Shown here in pieces: positions 8,763 through 17,850 of a stretch of DNA of 64,000 nucleotides. This DNA is from Acidobacteriota bacterium (GTDB lineage: Bacteria; Acidobacteriota; Blastocatellia; Pyrinomonadales; Pyrinomonadaceae). Location of the stretch: positions 1-64,000 of the forward strand of contig JAIVJP010000284.1 in NCBI GenBank assembly GCA_020199975.1, given 5' to 3'. Position 1 is the stretch's first letter; every line of letters begins with the position of its first letter. The notes below the pieces were generated by a model that had not been told where the DNA came from, ran no database searches, and worked only from the letters and a program-made list of their open reading frames with translations. The position numbers and the translations under genes are program-made.

Positions 8763-10868
8763 CTATCTGTGGTTGGCGGTCTCTCTAACTGCCAACGGCA
8801 TGGTCAACTCGAAACGCGAACCTCTGCCGTTTGCTGAATAAACCAGTCGCGCGTTACCGCCCGCTTCTTCCATGCGTTTACGTACAATCGCCAACCCCAG
8901 GCCGGTGCCTCTTTGCTTGGTAGTAAAGAAGGGTTCCCAAATCCGCTGTCGCAGCTCTTCAGATATGCCTGGGCCCGTATCCTGGACTGAGATAACCAGC
9001 GCGTCGGCCTCAATGTTCTGCGCGATGGTTATCTCACCACCTTTCTCTGTTGCTTGCAGAGAATTCAAAAGCAAATTCGAAAGCGCGACGCGAACTGAAG
9101 AAACCACGTCGCCGCTGAGCTCGCGATCGGTCCCCAGTTTCGTCGTCAAAGTAACTCCGCGGTTATCCGCGCTCGCCTGAAACAAACCGACGACGGCAGC
9201 AATTAGTTGGCTGGCAAGTTGCGGTAGCTCGTCAGGGGGTTGGCTACGCGCAAAACTCAAGAGTTGCGTCACGCTTTGGCCCAGTCGATCGGTTTCGCCC
9301 ACAATCAAACTCAAATCGCGCGCATACTCGCGGCTCATGCTTTCGTCCTCGCCCATGACCTGTGCGATCGACTTTATTGCTGACAGCGGGTTTTTAATCT
9401 CGTGCGCAACTGTGGCTGCCATTTGTCCCAGGGCGGCGAGACGCTCGCGTTCGGCGAGTTTTCGTTCCAGCGTAACGTTTTCTTCGACCAGCCTGCAGTC
9501 CTCAACCGCAATAGCGACCTGGCCCGCGAGCACTTCCAACACCGAGCGGGTGTCCTCGTTGAGCGTCGCCGAAGTTGCGTCAATCAACAGCACTCCTGAA
9601 ACACGCTCGTCCCGGCGCAGCGGATATGCGAGGCTAAATCCGTGGTTAACCAGGGCGGGATGATTTTCGACGGGCTGCCAACCGCTCGCTTGCGATAACT
9701 CGATCACGTTTTCCAGGACGCTTTCGCCGAGCGCGGTACCTTGTTTATTTCCTGCCAATTCCTGAGCCGGCTCGCCGGAAACGAACCGTTCGCGCAAGAG
9801 GATGCGCGCGCTGCGTAAACCGAGCGCGCTGGTAGTTTGCTGCTGAACGAAATCAAGGAGGGCAGGCAATTTTTTGTATTGACCGGCCTGCGAGCTGATG
9901 CGGGACACAATCTGGCGATAAAGAGCCGCCTCGCGCTCGAAGAGTTTATGGAAACGGTTCTCAAGCCAACGGCGTAACGGCGCAGCGGCAAGCGCAAGGC
10001 CCAGAATTAACAAAGCTTCGACGACGCCAGGCCGGGTGCCGTAACGCAACGTCATCCAATCCCCAATCGTTTTGATGCCGTAGATGTAAATGGTGAGAAC
10101 CACCGCAGCAAACGATGCAACTATCAAACTCTCCTCGATGATTAATTCAAGATAGCGGTAGCGATAAATGTAGTAAGCAAGTAGCAGCGAAGGCAGCAAT
10201 GACCCGAGATTCGCAACCGTCTTCAGGTAGAGGCCGGCTGCAGTTCCCTCTCCCAGACCGAAAGCCAGCGCGGCAAGAATTACGATTCCGATCACGATGA
10301 AGGAGGCCGCAAGCATGCGCAGGATTCGTTGCTCGCTGCGATGTTGTGCCTTCCTTGCGATCAACAATTCGGTGACGGCAATCACGCCCAGAACGTAGGT
10401 AATCCAGACTGCCATCGGCAAAACCAGAAACTGTAGGCGGCTCATCATCGGCGCATAAGGCCGGAACCATATTTTGTAGAGCGCGACGGCTAGAAAAATA
10501 TTGGGCAGGTAAGAAAGATAGACCCGCACTTTTTCGCTCAATTTTAACGGACGTTTCGCGGCGGCCGCCCACAGGTAGAGATGAATGTGAAGAAGAAAGG
10601 AGTACGCGAACGTAATGCTGATTACGGAGATGCTATCGGCAACGCGAAGCAACGCGGTCCACTTGGTGTAACTGAAACCAAAAAGACTGTGCAGGGTAAT
10701 AATCAGGTTGCTGCCATGCCAGCCACCCATTGTAAGCGCTAGCAGAAACAGCAATCGTTCAACCGTTGTCAGTTTGCGGCGGCGTGAAAAGAGTTGAATG
10801 CCCAGCCAGACGGGCAGCACCGCGCCGATTGAATAACCTACAAGTTGGAGGACTTCGAGTGGGGACAT
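8763..10868 (-). CDS. Membrane sensor histidine kinase with GAF domain
   Basis: 701 residues. The N-terminal 300 residues contain about eight hydrophobic segments (VLQLVGYSIGAVLPVWLGI first). A GAF-like region follows at about 320-460, then HisKA with phosphoacceptor H489 in VAHEIKNPLSAIKS. The HATPase_c domain has the N box NLLLNSLQAT, DTGPGIS, and the F/G2 boxes FFTTKQRGTGLGLAI. No periplasmic sensor domain, so the stimulus is probably sensed in the membrane or through the GAF domain. Likely partner is the NtrC-type regulator downstream. Overall plan resembles PrsK kinases; this is similarity of architecture, not proof of function. Confidence 0.9.
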   Translation of the reverse strand: MSPLEVLQLVGYSIGAVLPVWLGIQLFSRRRKLTTVERLLFLLALTMGGWHGSNLIITLHSLFGFSYTKWTALLRVADSISVISITFAYSFLLHIHLYLWAAAAKRPLKLSEKVRVYLSYLPNIFLAVALYKIWFRPYAPMMSRLQFLVLPMAVWITYVLGVIAVTELLIARKAQHRSEQRILRMLAASFIVIGIVILAALAFGLGEGTAAGLYLKTVANLGSLLPSLLLAYYIYRYRYLELIIEESLIVASFAAVVLTIYIYGIKTIGDWMTLRYGTRPGVVEALLILGLALAAAPLRRWLENRFHKLFEREAALYRQIVSRISSQAGQYKKLPALLDFVQQQTTSALGLRSARILLRERFVSGEPAQELAGNKQGTALGESVLENVIELSQASGWQPVENHPALVNHGFSLAYPLRRDERVSGVLLIDATSATLNEDTRSVLEVLAGQVAIAVEDCRLVEENVTLERKLAERERLAALGQMAATVAHEIKNPLSAIKSIAQVMGEDESMSREYARDLSLIVGETDRLGQSVTQLLSFARSQPPDELPQLASQLIAAVVGLFQASADNRGVTLTTKLGTDRELSGDVVSSVRVALSNLLLNSLQATEKGGEITIAQNIEADALVISVQDTGPGISEELRQRIWEPFFTTKQRGTGLGLAIVRKRMEEAGGNARLVYSANGRGSRFELTMPLAVRETANHR

Positions 10869-10872
10869 TTGT

Positions 10873-11124
10873 CAGTAAGCAGTAGGCAGGAGCAGTAGGC
10901 AGAACGCAACAAGCAGCAAATGGAAAACTAGATTTTCCATTTACCATTTACCAATTTTTCATTGTTCATTTGGAGCTGCGGCGTATTGTCGCTTTTTCCG
11001 CTGCTTGCAGCAGAAAACGAAGCGACAAGCAATAAGGTTACCTGACACTGCAGTCTGGCGTCAGTCTGCCTACTGCCTTCTGCCTACTGCCTACTGCCTT
11101 CTGCCTACTGCTTTCTACCTACTG
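10873..11124. repeat. heptamer foldback, GTAGGCA/CTGCCTA word
   Basis: The left arm (10873-10907) has CAGTAAG, CAGTAGG and related words. The right arm (11066-11124) is eight tandem 7-mers of the form CTGCCTA, CTGCCTT, CTGCCTA, ending inside the last codons of the OmpA-type gene. The arms are inverted relative to each other and flank about 160 bp. The gap also holds a short TTACCATTTACC stretch. Confidence 0.85.
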
Positions 11125-12693
11125 ATTGGCCGCACTGCGCGTATTCACAGGCATGAAAGTGATCTCCGTGCGGCGATTGCGAGCTCTGCCGGCGGTAGTG
11201 GTGTTGCTTCCGAGTGGATTGGCCGCGCCCATCCCGTTGGCTTGAAGACGCGAAGCATCGACACCGGCCGCCTGAAAGCGCTCAGACAACTCGCGTGCAC
11301 GCTCCTGCGTGAGCTGTTGCAGGGTGACCTCATCACCCTTGCCATCGGTGTAAGCTTCAATAACAAACTGGTAGTCGGGATTGCTTGCCAGCAGGGCCGC
11401 GAGCGGTTCGAGTTTCGCTGCTGCCGCGGAAACCAGGGTCGTAGCGCGTGGACCACTCCAAATGGATTCCGGCAATAGAAGTCGAAAGCCCGATGCCGTT
11501 TCCTTCACGGTACCAAACCTCGCCAAACTACTTTTCAGACTTGCTTCAGCCGCGCGGCGTCGCTGCTCACGTTGTTCGGCATCTATGCGTGACTGTTCGG
11601 CATGTTTCTCACCCTCGAGGCGCGCCAGGTTGACCTTCGCTGCCTCCCCTTCCGAACGCACCGTCTGCAACTCGTCGCGCAGGCGGGCTACTTCAATTCT
11701 TTGTTCACGCAGTTGTTGGTTGGCCGTTGCTGCGTCACGCTCCGCTAACTCGCGCGCTCGCTGCTCGCGATCGAGCGCGCCGCGCAATTGCTCAATTTCC
11801 TGTTGTGACGTTTGTGCCGTTCGCTCAGCGGAGCGCAAGGCATCATCACGACGTTGCGTATCCTCGCGACGCAAGCGGGCGGCGCGCCGAGCGAATGCGA
11901 TCTCCTCGGCCCTGGCCCCGGAAGACGTTGCCTTGCGCGCGAGGACATCAACCTCCGCGGTGGGCTCATTAAACCTCAAAGCCTTTTCAGCAGCGAGTAG
12001 ATCTGCTTCGGCTTGTTCCAGTTCCTGCGTTGCATCCTGTTGCGCGCCGGCAAAACGCGCGAGGTTTACCGCCTGGCGCGCACCGAGAAGTGAAACTGGA
12101 ATGTCGCGATAATCCGAAGTAGCAATTTCCGGCACGCGCGAATCTCTAAAATAGTCGCTCGAGTTTCCAATGTATTGGACGCTGACTGTTTCAACCTGGC
12201 TATTGCCCGGCCGCTGGGGCGGGATATTTTCCAGTACGACCATGCGACTTGGAACTTTCATCAGGAAGTGTGGTTCAGCAGTTATGATTAACGCAAAGGT
12301 CTGCAGCGGCGTAGTGACGTCAAGTTTCGAGGCGATAAAGGGACTGCCTCCTCGCTTGATCTCGCCCAGGTTATCAACATGCCCGTCGGGCGAAACAGCC
12401 CACAGAACAAAAGTCGTATAGACGCCGCCCAGTTCATTGGCGCGGGGAAGATTGTCGATTGCCAACTCAACTCGGGTCCCTCGGCGACCAGCGCGTTTCA
12501 CTTTTGCTTCGCCTTTTAATCTCGGCAGCAGCGTGGTGCCGCGGAATTTCACCGTGACACTTTCATCAAGCGGATAAGTGACAGCCACAGTCCGGCGTGC
12601 CAAATCAGTTTGCGCAAATATCGCCGCACAACCAAGGGCAGCGCAGACCATCAAAGCCAGTAGGTTGGACAGCAGGCGTCGATAAAAGTTCAT
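11119..12693 (-). CDS. OmpA-family envelope protein with long coiled coil
   Basis: 524 residues. An N-terminal signal sequence (LLALMVCAALGCAAIFAQ) is followed by a beta-rich domain of about 150 residues with VKFRGTTLLPRLKGEAKVKR. Next comes a charged heptad-rich coiled coil (about 210-385, rich in A, E, R, Q). The C-terminal OmpA-like peptidoglycan-binding domain has VIEAYTDGKGDE, LSERFQAAGVDASRLQANG and RARNRRTEI. It probably sits in the periplasm and binds the wall, with the coiled coil as spacer. The stop codon lies within an intergenic heptamer repeat arm. Confidence 0.85.
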   Translation of the reverse strand: MNFYRRLLSNLLALMVCAALGCAAIFAQTDLARRTVAVTYPLDESVTVKFRGTTLLPRLKGEAKVKRAGRRGTRVELAIDNLPRANELGGVYTTFVLWAVSPDGHVDNLGEIKRGGSPFIASKLDVTTPLQTFALIITAEPHFLMKVPSRMVVLENIPPQRPGNSQVETVSVQYIGNSSDYFRDSRVPEIATSDYRDIPVSLLGARQAVNLARFAGAQQDATQELEQAEADLLAAEKALRFNEPTAEVDVLARKATSSGARAEEIAFARRAARLRREDTQRRDDALRSAERTAQTSQQEIEQLRGALDREQRARELAERDAATANQQLREQRIEVARLRDELQTVRSEGEAAKVNLARLEGEKHAEQSRIDAEQREQRRRAAEASLKSSLARFGTVKETASGFRLLLPESIWSGPRATTLVSAAAAKLEPLAALLASNPDYQFVIEAYTDGKGDEVTLQQLTQERARELSERFQAAGVDASRLQANGMGAANPLGSNTTTAGRARNRRTEITFMPVNTRSAANQ

Positions 12694-12808
12694 AATCTTG
12701 TTCCTCGTGCGATTTAGTGCTGAAACTCCTTGATTTCAAACGAAAACGCTGTTTCTGTTGATGCAACCAGCGCGATCATTGTTGCCGACGGGCAGGAAAA
12801 GGGTCAAG

Positions 12809-12976
12809 CTAACGTCCTGAGGAGAGCCGGTGATACCGGGTTTTGCGGTACGCAATGCACTGAACAACAAAAATAGAGATCGCTGTGAGCAGCAGGATAT
12901 GAATAAAGCCGCCCTTGTGTAAAAGAAACTTCAGTACAAACCACAGTATGAAAAGTATTGCGCTAATCGCCCACAT
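12809..12976 (-). CDS. Small membrane protein, lmo0937/DUF5670-like
   Basis: 55 residues. It begins MWAISAILFILWFVLKFL, then HKGGFIHILLLTAISIFVVQ and a basic tail (YRKTRYHRLSSGR). This is the usual plan of the DUF5670/lmo0937 family: two short hydrophobic helices joined by a Gly-Gly-Phe-Ile-His turn. A GGCGGA sequence directly precedes the ATG. Function of the family is unknown. It lies between the OmpA-type gene and a secreted protein, all on the minus strand. A plus-strand frame overlapping it looks like a shadow. Confidence 0.72.
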   Translation of the reverse strand: MWAISAILFILWFVLKFLLHKGGFIHILLLTAISIFVVQCIAYRKTRYHRLSSGR

Positions 12977-12990
12977 TCCGCCACTACCTT

Positions 12991-13467
12991 TTAAGGGCTG
13001 TTTGAAACGCTACGTACACGACCTCGCCGCATCGCTTTGCCGGGAAGCGCCACCGACAACACTGCACCGCCGGAAACAAAAAAGCGAACCGGCGTTGAAA
13101 ATTGTCCTGTGGAACGATCAGAAGCTGCAGTGCGCCAGTGATAATAGCCGGGCGGCAGACCGCTCACGGTATATCGCTCACCATTAACCCGGCCGTCAAA
13201 AAATATGCTGCGAAAGTTTTCATCGCTGGCGATTTGCAGCCGATACCAGGCCACGCCTTTTTGCCTGGTCCATTGGATCCGGGTGGGAAAAGAAATTGAG
13301 CGGGTCGCGGTTTGTTGAGCCAATGCCAGCACCGGAAATGTAAGCAACACTGACAAAGCAAACAACAGGGACGGCTTGGGCGTTTGGAACACTGAGCGGT
13401 CTTTGGATTGATTTAGTAACACTGAGCCTTGCGCTGCGGGCCGGACTGGAATGTTAAGGGGCTTCAT
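12991..13467 (-). CDS. Secreted or membrane-anchored FnIII-like hypothetical protein
   Basis: 158 residues from the first ATG, which overlaps the end of the upstream regulator gene by 14 bp. A hydrophobic segment SLLFALSVLLTFPVLALAQ (about 33-51) looks like a signal peptide with an unusually long leader, so the true start may lie inside. The mature part has IQWTRQKGVAWYRLQIASDE, YTVSGLPPGYYHWRTAASD and FFVSGG, a pattern typical of fibronectin type III or surface-repeat folds. It ends in a basic tail. No specific function can be given; co-transcription with the orphan response regulator is likely. Confidence 0.65.
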   Translation of the reverse strand: MKPLNIPVRPAAQGSVLLNQSKDRSVFQTPKPSLLFALSVLLTFPVLALAQQTATRSISFPTRIQWTRQKGVAWYRLQIASDENFRSIFFDGRVNGERYTVSGLPPGYYHWRTAASDRSTGQFSTPVRFFVSGGAVLSVALPGKAMRRGRVRSVSNSP

Positions 13468-14206
13468 TTAGTTTATAGCCAACGCCGCGGACAGTGAGCA
13501 CGTACCGTGGGTTCTTCGGATCGGTTTCAAGCTTCTTACGCAGCCGGTTTATGTGCGGGTCGATGTTCCGCTGATAGCCTTCATACTCTGTGCTCCAAAC
13601 GCGATCCAGCAGCGCGTTGCGCGACCACGCCCGACCGGGTTCAGACGCCAGCAGCTCCAATATTTGAAATTCAAGTGGCGTGAGATCGACACGCGTGCCT
13701 TCACGTATAACCTCGTGGCGGCGCTTGTCGATCACCAAATCTCCAACTGCAACCCGTTCGTCATCGCCACTGGGCGCGACCGACGTTGAGCGCTTCAACA
13801 AAGCCTCGACTCGGTACTCAAGCTCGCGCGGACTGAAAGGCTTGCCAAGGTAATCGTCACCGCCGGCCTCGAAACCAGCGACCTTATAATCCAGCGCATC
13901 GTGCGCGGTTAAAAATAATGCCGGCGTTTGCACACCGCGCTCGCGGGCGCGCTTCAAAAGATCAAAGCCTGACATCCCGGGCATGGAAACATCGAAGATA
14001 AAACAATCAAACTTGCCGGTTGTCGCCGGCTGAAGTGCGGCCGTCCCACTCTCGCGCTCATCTACTTGAAAGCCAAGACGGCGAAAGTATTCAGCGAGCA
14101 GCAGACGCATATCTGCGTCGTCATCGACTATCAATAAGCGTTTGCCTGCGTACTTGCTCGCTACCTGTGATGGCTGTCCCAAGTTTCCTGATCCCGTCGG
14201 GTTCAA
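13454..14206 (-). CDS. OmpR/PhoB-family response regulator (orphan)
   Basis: 250 residues. Receiver domain with DDD at 28-30, phosphoacceptor D72 in FIFDVSMPG and K in LGKPFSPREL. The C-terminal winged-helix DNA-binding domain has VDLTPLEFQILELLASEPGR, the recognition helix region NIDPHINRLRKKL and the wing YVLTVRGVGYKL. A 20-residue N-terminal extension precedes the receiver. No histidine kinase is adjacent, so its sensor is elsewhere. The gene may lead a unit with the FnIII-like protein and the small membrane protein downstream. Confidence 0.92.
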   Translation of the reverse strand: MNPTGSGNLGQPSQVASKYAGKRLLIVDDDADMRLLLAEYFRRLGFQVDERESGTAALQPATTGKFDCFIFDVSMPGMSGFDLLKRARERGVQTPALFLTAHDALDYKVAGFEAGGDDYLGKPFSPRELEYRVEALLKRSTSVAPSGDDERVAVGDLVIDKRRHEVIREGTRVDLTPLEFQILELLASEPGRAWSRNALLDRVWSTEYEGYQRNIDPHINRLRKKLETDPKNPRYVLTVRGVGYKLNEAP

Positions 14207-14330
14207 TTTGGATTCACGTTTACAGGTGGGAAGTATAGCTCAGTTCCGTAAGTGTGGTCTAAGAAAAGCGGACGCTGCGGTGATGGGCGGTTATGGGCGC
14301 TGATCCCCATCACGTTTAAATCGCTTTGCC

Positions 14331-14360
14331 TTGACGCTTTTGCAGCCCGATAAGTATAGT
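14331..14360 (+). promoter_or_regulatory. sigma-70-type promoter upstream of the MsbA-like exporter
   Basis: TTGACG (14331-14336), an 18-bp spacer and TATAGT (14355-14360), about 70 bp before the ATG at 14429. It could drive the whole msbA-yicC-gmk-rpoZ unit. Confidence 0.6.
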
Positions 14361-14428
14361 TGCTTTTTCGTTTTTACAGCCGTCTTTCCTTCCTTATGGC
14401 CGACTGAACAGAGAGTTTCCCGAAGTAG

Positions 14429-16231
14429 ATGCGTGATCTTAGAAGACTGCTCAGGTACATAAAACCTCATTGGGGAACTTTCACGCTGGCGACAATTGCT
14501 ATGCTCGTCGTTGGTCTGCTGGAAACCGCGATTGGCGGCCTGATTGTTCCTATCTTCGATCAGGCTTTCGCCCAGGGGGCCGGCGAGCGCACCCCTACAC
14601 TTTTTGGATTGCAGAGGATTATTCCCCCGTCGGGCCTGGACGCCTGGAAGATAATCTCCGTTCTGTTATTAGTCTTTACCCTTACGAAGGGCGTCGCCGA
14701 GTATTTCTCTACCTACTTGATGGCCCGCATCGGACAGTCGGCGGTACTCAAGCTACGACAAGATCTGTTCAGCCACCTGCTTGCTCAGTCGGCAAGTTTT
14801 TTCGAGCGGCACCGGACCAACTATCTCGTCTCGCGACTGGTCTCCAGTGCGGCCGCTATTGAGGCTGCCGTAACCAGCACGCTCCGCGACATGCTGCGCG
14901 AGAGCTTCACCTTAATCGCTTTTTTGGCGGCATCCTTCTATTACAGTTGGCGCCTCACGCTGGGCTCGCTGGCAATCGCGCCAATTGTTGCACTTTTAAC
15001 TGCACGCTTCGGCACCGCGTTGCGCAACCTTTCGCGTGAAAGCTTCGAAGGCAACAAACAACTGACGGACACCGCGCAGGAAGCCCTATCAAATCAAAAT
15101 ATAGTCAAGGCATATCGCTCAGAAGGGCGCGAGTCCGAACGCTTCACTACCGTAGCCAGACGAATTGTGCGGGCCAACCTGCGTACCGCGAGTATCTCGG
15201 GCTTCGCGCCCCCTACAATAGAGATGATCGGCGTCATTTTCGTCGTCTTTCTGCTCTATTTTGGCCAGCGCGAAATTGTCTCGGGCAGGATGAACTCGGC
15301 GCAATTTCTGACCTTCTTATTTTTCCTATTTCGCAGTTACGACCCGATGCGCAAACTGTCACGACTGCAAAACGCCATGGAGCAGGCACTGGCCGCAGCC
15401 CATCACGTTTGGGAAGTTATGGACGAGAACGCACATTTGCCGGAAAATGCCAATGCAGTCGTGCTTGGTCCATTAAAGCGCTCGATCGAGCTGAAAGATG
15501 TTTCGTTTGGTTATGCAAACGAGAGTCGTTCAGTGCTGCAGAACATTAATATCAGCGTTCCGGCGGGTTCGATGGTTGCTCTCGTTGGTGAATCCGGCGG
15601 TGGCAAATCGACGTTAACGAAGTTGTTGCCGCGTTTCCACGATCCCGTTTCCGGAGCGGTGCTTTGGGATGGAACCGATCTGCGAGACGCGACTCTATCG
15701 AGTTTGCGCGCGCAAATTGCCCTCGTTACCCAGGAGACCGTGCTATTCAATGACACGGTTCGCCACAACATCGCTTACGGTAAACCAGACGCGACGCAGG
15801 CCGAGATTGAAGAGGCTGCTCGCATTGCCTTTGCGCATGACTTCATTGAAGAGTTGCCGCAGAAGTATGAAACGATCGTAGGCGAACGCGGAATTTTTCT
15901 TTCCGGAGGCCAGCGCCAACGGCTTGCTATCGCGCGCGCGCTTTTGGTTGACGCGCCGGTCCTGATTCTTGACGAGGCCACGTCCGCACTCGATGCTGAA
16001 TCTGAACGCTTTGTGCAACAAGCAATCGGGAATCTGGTTCGCAACCGTACCACCGTGGTCATCGCACATCGTCTTTCGACGGTACGGCGTGCCGACACAA
16101 TTGTGGTGATGGAGCGGGGCCGCATCACCGAGTTAGGTACACACTCCGAACTGCTCGCCAAGGGTGGACAGTATCGACGCCTCTATGAGCTTCAGTTTGC
16201 AGATGAAGAGGAAGAATTAGTCAGTAGTTAG
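14429..16231 (+). CDS. ABC exporter, MsbA-like (fused membrane and ATPase domains)
   Basis: 600-residue half-transporter that works as a homodimer in the inner membrane. The transmembrane domain covers about residues 1-320, with six helices starting FTLATIAMLVVGLLETAIGG. The ATPase domain has Walker A GESGGGKST (about 387-395), Q-loop VTQETVLFN, signature FLSGGQRQRLAIARALL (about 490), Walker B LILDEATSALDAESE and the H-loop VIAHRLSTVRRAD. The family includes the lipid A-core flippase MsbA and multidrug exporters. The neighbours (yicC, gmk, rpoZ) do not settle the substrate, so MsbA is a likeness rather than an assignment. Confidence 0.85.
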   Translation: MRDLRRLLRYIKPHWGTFTLATIAMLVVGLLETAIGGLIVPIFDQAFAQGAGERTPTLFGLQRIIPPSGLDAWKIISVLLLVFTLTKGVAEYFSTYLMARIGQSAVLKLRQDLFSHLLAQSASFFERHRTNYLVSRLVSSAAAIEAAVTSTLRDMLRESFTLIAFLAASFYYSWRLTLGSLAIAPIVALLTARFGTALRNLSRESFEGNKQLTDTAQEALSNQNIVKAYRSEGRESERFTTVARRIVRANLRTASISGFAPPTIEMIGVIFVVFLLYFGQREIVSGRMNSAQFLTFLFFLFRSYDPMRKLSRLQNAMEQALAAAHHVWEVMDENAHLPENANAVVLGPLKRSIELKDVSFGYANESRSVLQNINISVPAGSMVALVGESGGGKSTLTKLLPRFHDPVSGAVLWDGTDLRDATLSSLRAQIALVTQETVLFNDTVRHNIAYGKPDATQAEIEEAARIAFAHDFIEELPQKYETIVGERGIFLSGGQRQRLAIARALLVDAPVLILDEATSALDAESERFVQQAIGNLVRNRTTVVIAHRLSTVRRADTIVVMERGRITELGTHSELLAKGGQYRRLYELQFADEEEELVSS

Positions 16232-16261
16232 TTGTCCCTTGTCAGTGGTGCGAACAAAATT

Positions 16262-17140
16262 ATGAAATCAATGACTGGATATGGTCGCGGCTCGGCAGAG
16301 GGGAAGAATTTTTCTGTTTCCGTGGATTTGAAGACCGTGAACAACCGTTTCCTCGATGTGCACCTGCGCCTTGGGGGCGAGCTCGCTCCGCTTGAACAGG
16401 GGATCAAGCGGCAAATCTCTACGCGTCTTTCGCGGGGACGGGTTGATGTGACCATCAATCTGGAGAGAACTTCGCAAACCGCCTATGAGTTGAACCGGCC
16501 ATTGATAGCTGGTTACGTCAACGCGCTCCGCGAAATGCAAACCGAGTTTGGCATCGCCGGCGAATTAGACATCAACCTCCTCGCCCGCTTGCCTGGCGCG
16601 CTGCAACCGTCGCGCGATGGACTGCCCGACGATGTTGCTGCTGGACTTGAAAGGGCACTGGCGGGTGCGCTGGATGAGCTGGAACGAATGCGCTCACAGG
16701 AGGGTGCAGCCCTCCGGCAGGAGATGTCGGAACGCATCGATAGGATCGAATCTCTGGTTCCGTTAATTGAAAATGCCGCAGCGGGCCTGGTGGATGCCTA
16801 TCGCGCCCGGCTGCAAAAACGGATCTCAGAACTGCTCGCGCGCAACGGACAACTGGTTGAGCTCGATCACGGCAGGTTGGCCCAGGAGGTCGCTTATCTT
16901 TCAGATCGCAGCGACGTCAGCGAAGAGATGGTCCGTTTGCGCAGCCACCTGATACAGTTTCGCGAAGCTCTAAATTCCTCTAGTGAAACCGGAAAGATGC
17001 TCGACTTCCTTTTGCAGGAGCTCAATCGCGAAGCGAATACGACGCTATCCAAGTCCACCGATCTTTCGATGAAAGAGTCAGCGTTGGCAATTAAAGCGGA
17101 AGTGGAAAAACTTCGCGAGCAGGTCCAGAATGTTGAGTGA
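16262..17140 (+). CDS. yicC: YicC-family endoribonuclease
   Basis: 292 residues from the ATG at 16262, which gives the standard MKSMTGYGRG start; an upstream TTG at 16232 adds only ten unlikely residues. The N-terminal YicC domain has VDLKTVNNRFLDVHLRL and the C-terminal DUF1732 domain has SETGKMLDFLLQELNREANT and TLSKSTDL. YicC proteins are metal-dependent endoribonucleases linked to stress and small-RNA turnover. The last 11 bp overlap gmk, an arrangement seen in many bacteria. Confidence 0.93.
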   Translation: MKSMTGYGRGSAEGKNFSVSVDLKTVNNRFLDVHLRLGGELAPLEQGIKRQISTRLSRGRVDVTINLERTSQTAYELNRPLIAGYVNALREMQTEFGIAGELDINLLARLPGALQPSRDGLPDDVAAGLERALAGALDELERMRSQEGAALRQEMSERIDRIESLVPLIENAAAGLVDAYRARLQKRISELLARNGQLVELDHGRLAQEVAYLSDRSDVSEEMVRLRSHLIQFREALNSSSETGKMLDFLLQELNREANTTLSKSTDLSMKESALAIKAEVEKLREQVQNVE

Positions 17141-17813
17141 GACAGACCAAAACCAGGCAGAAAACCTACCTGCGCAAGCCACCGAAGGCCGGGGCATTCT
17201 CTTCGTCGTCAGTTCCCCTTCGGGCGGCGGCAAGGGCACGCTGATCCAGCGCGTGTTGAATAAGGTGCCGAATCTTAGTTATTCTGTTTCGTTTACAACC
17301 AGGGCGCCAAGAAGTGGTGAAGTTAATGGGCGCGAGTATTTCTTTGTAACGCCAGAGAAGTTTGAGGAAATGGTCGCCGCGGATGAATTCCTCGAATGGG
17401 CGCACGTTCACTGCAAACAATATGGCACCGCGCGAAAACAGGTTGCGCGCGAGATTGCAGAAGGTCGCGACATCATTCTCGAGGTAGATGTTCAGGGCGC
17501 CGCGAGCGTGCGCCAGTTGATGGCCGACTCGGTAAGCATTTTTATTCTGCCGCCGTCGTTCGAAGTATTGAAAACTCGATTAACTGCGCGTGGAACCGAC
17601 TCGCCGGAGGAGTTGGATGTGCGCCTGCGGAATGCGCCGGTCGAGTTAAGAGATTATTCAGCCTTTCAATACGTGATCATTAATGATGATGCCGAGCTGG
17701 CCGCGAATCAAATGGCGGCAATCGTCTTTGCCGAACGGGCGCGCCTAAACCGGCAGGCCCACAAAATCAAAAACGTCGTCGAGGCGTTTATGGCGCAAGA
17801 CGAGAGCAATTAG
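17130..17813 (+). CDS. gmk: Guanylate kinase
   Basis: Phosphorylates GMP to GDP with ATP. 227 residues, with a 20-residue N-terminal extension before the core. P-loop VVSSPSGGGKGTLIQRV near residues 28-44; GMP-binding SFTTRAPRSGEVNGREYFFV; the region with ILEVDVQGAASVRQ; lid-type TARGTDSPEELDVRL. Overlaps yicC and is followed by rpoZ, a classical yicC-gmk-rpoZ unit. Confidence 0.95.
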   Translation: MLSETDQNQAENLPAQATEGRGILFVVSSPSGGGKGTLIQRVLNKVPNLSYSVSFTTRAPRSGEVNGREYFFVTPEKFEEMVAADEFLEWAHVHCKQYGTARKQVAREIAEGRDIILEVDVQGAASVRQLMADSVSIFILPPSFEVLKTRLTARGTDSPEELDVRLRNAPVELRDYSAFQYVIINDDAELAANQMAAIVFAERARLNRQAHKIKNVVEAFMAQDESN

Positions 17814-17850
17814 TTTAATGTTTTTATTTGCAGGAGGATGAGTATTAATA

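Noticed and set aside
6135..10868. Calling the two-component genes prsK and prsR of an exosortase system
   Set aside because: Domain plan is similar, but no exosortase or PEP-CTERM protein is in the window, so the names would be unsupported.
11381..12112. A 243-residue plus-strand frame rich in Ser and Arg
   Set aside because: It is antisense to the coiled-coil region of the OmpA-type gene. Its composition is what the reverse of an Ala/Glu/Arg heptad repeat would give, and it has no homology or ribosome site.
12915..13187. A 90-residue plus-strand frame
   Set aside because: It overlaps two more convincing minus-strand genes (the DUF5670-like and FnIII-like genes) and has no recognisable features.
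14429..16231. Naming the ABC exporter msbA outright
   Set aside because: No lipid A or lpx genes are nearby, and the family includes many drug and lipid exporters of equal length.
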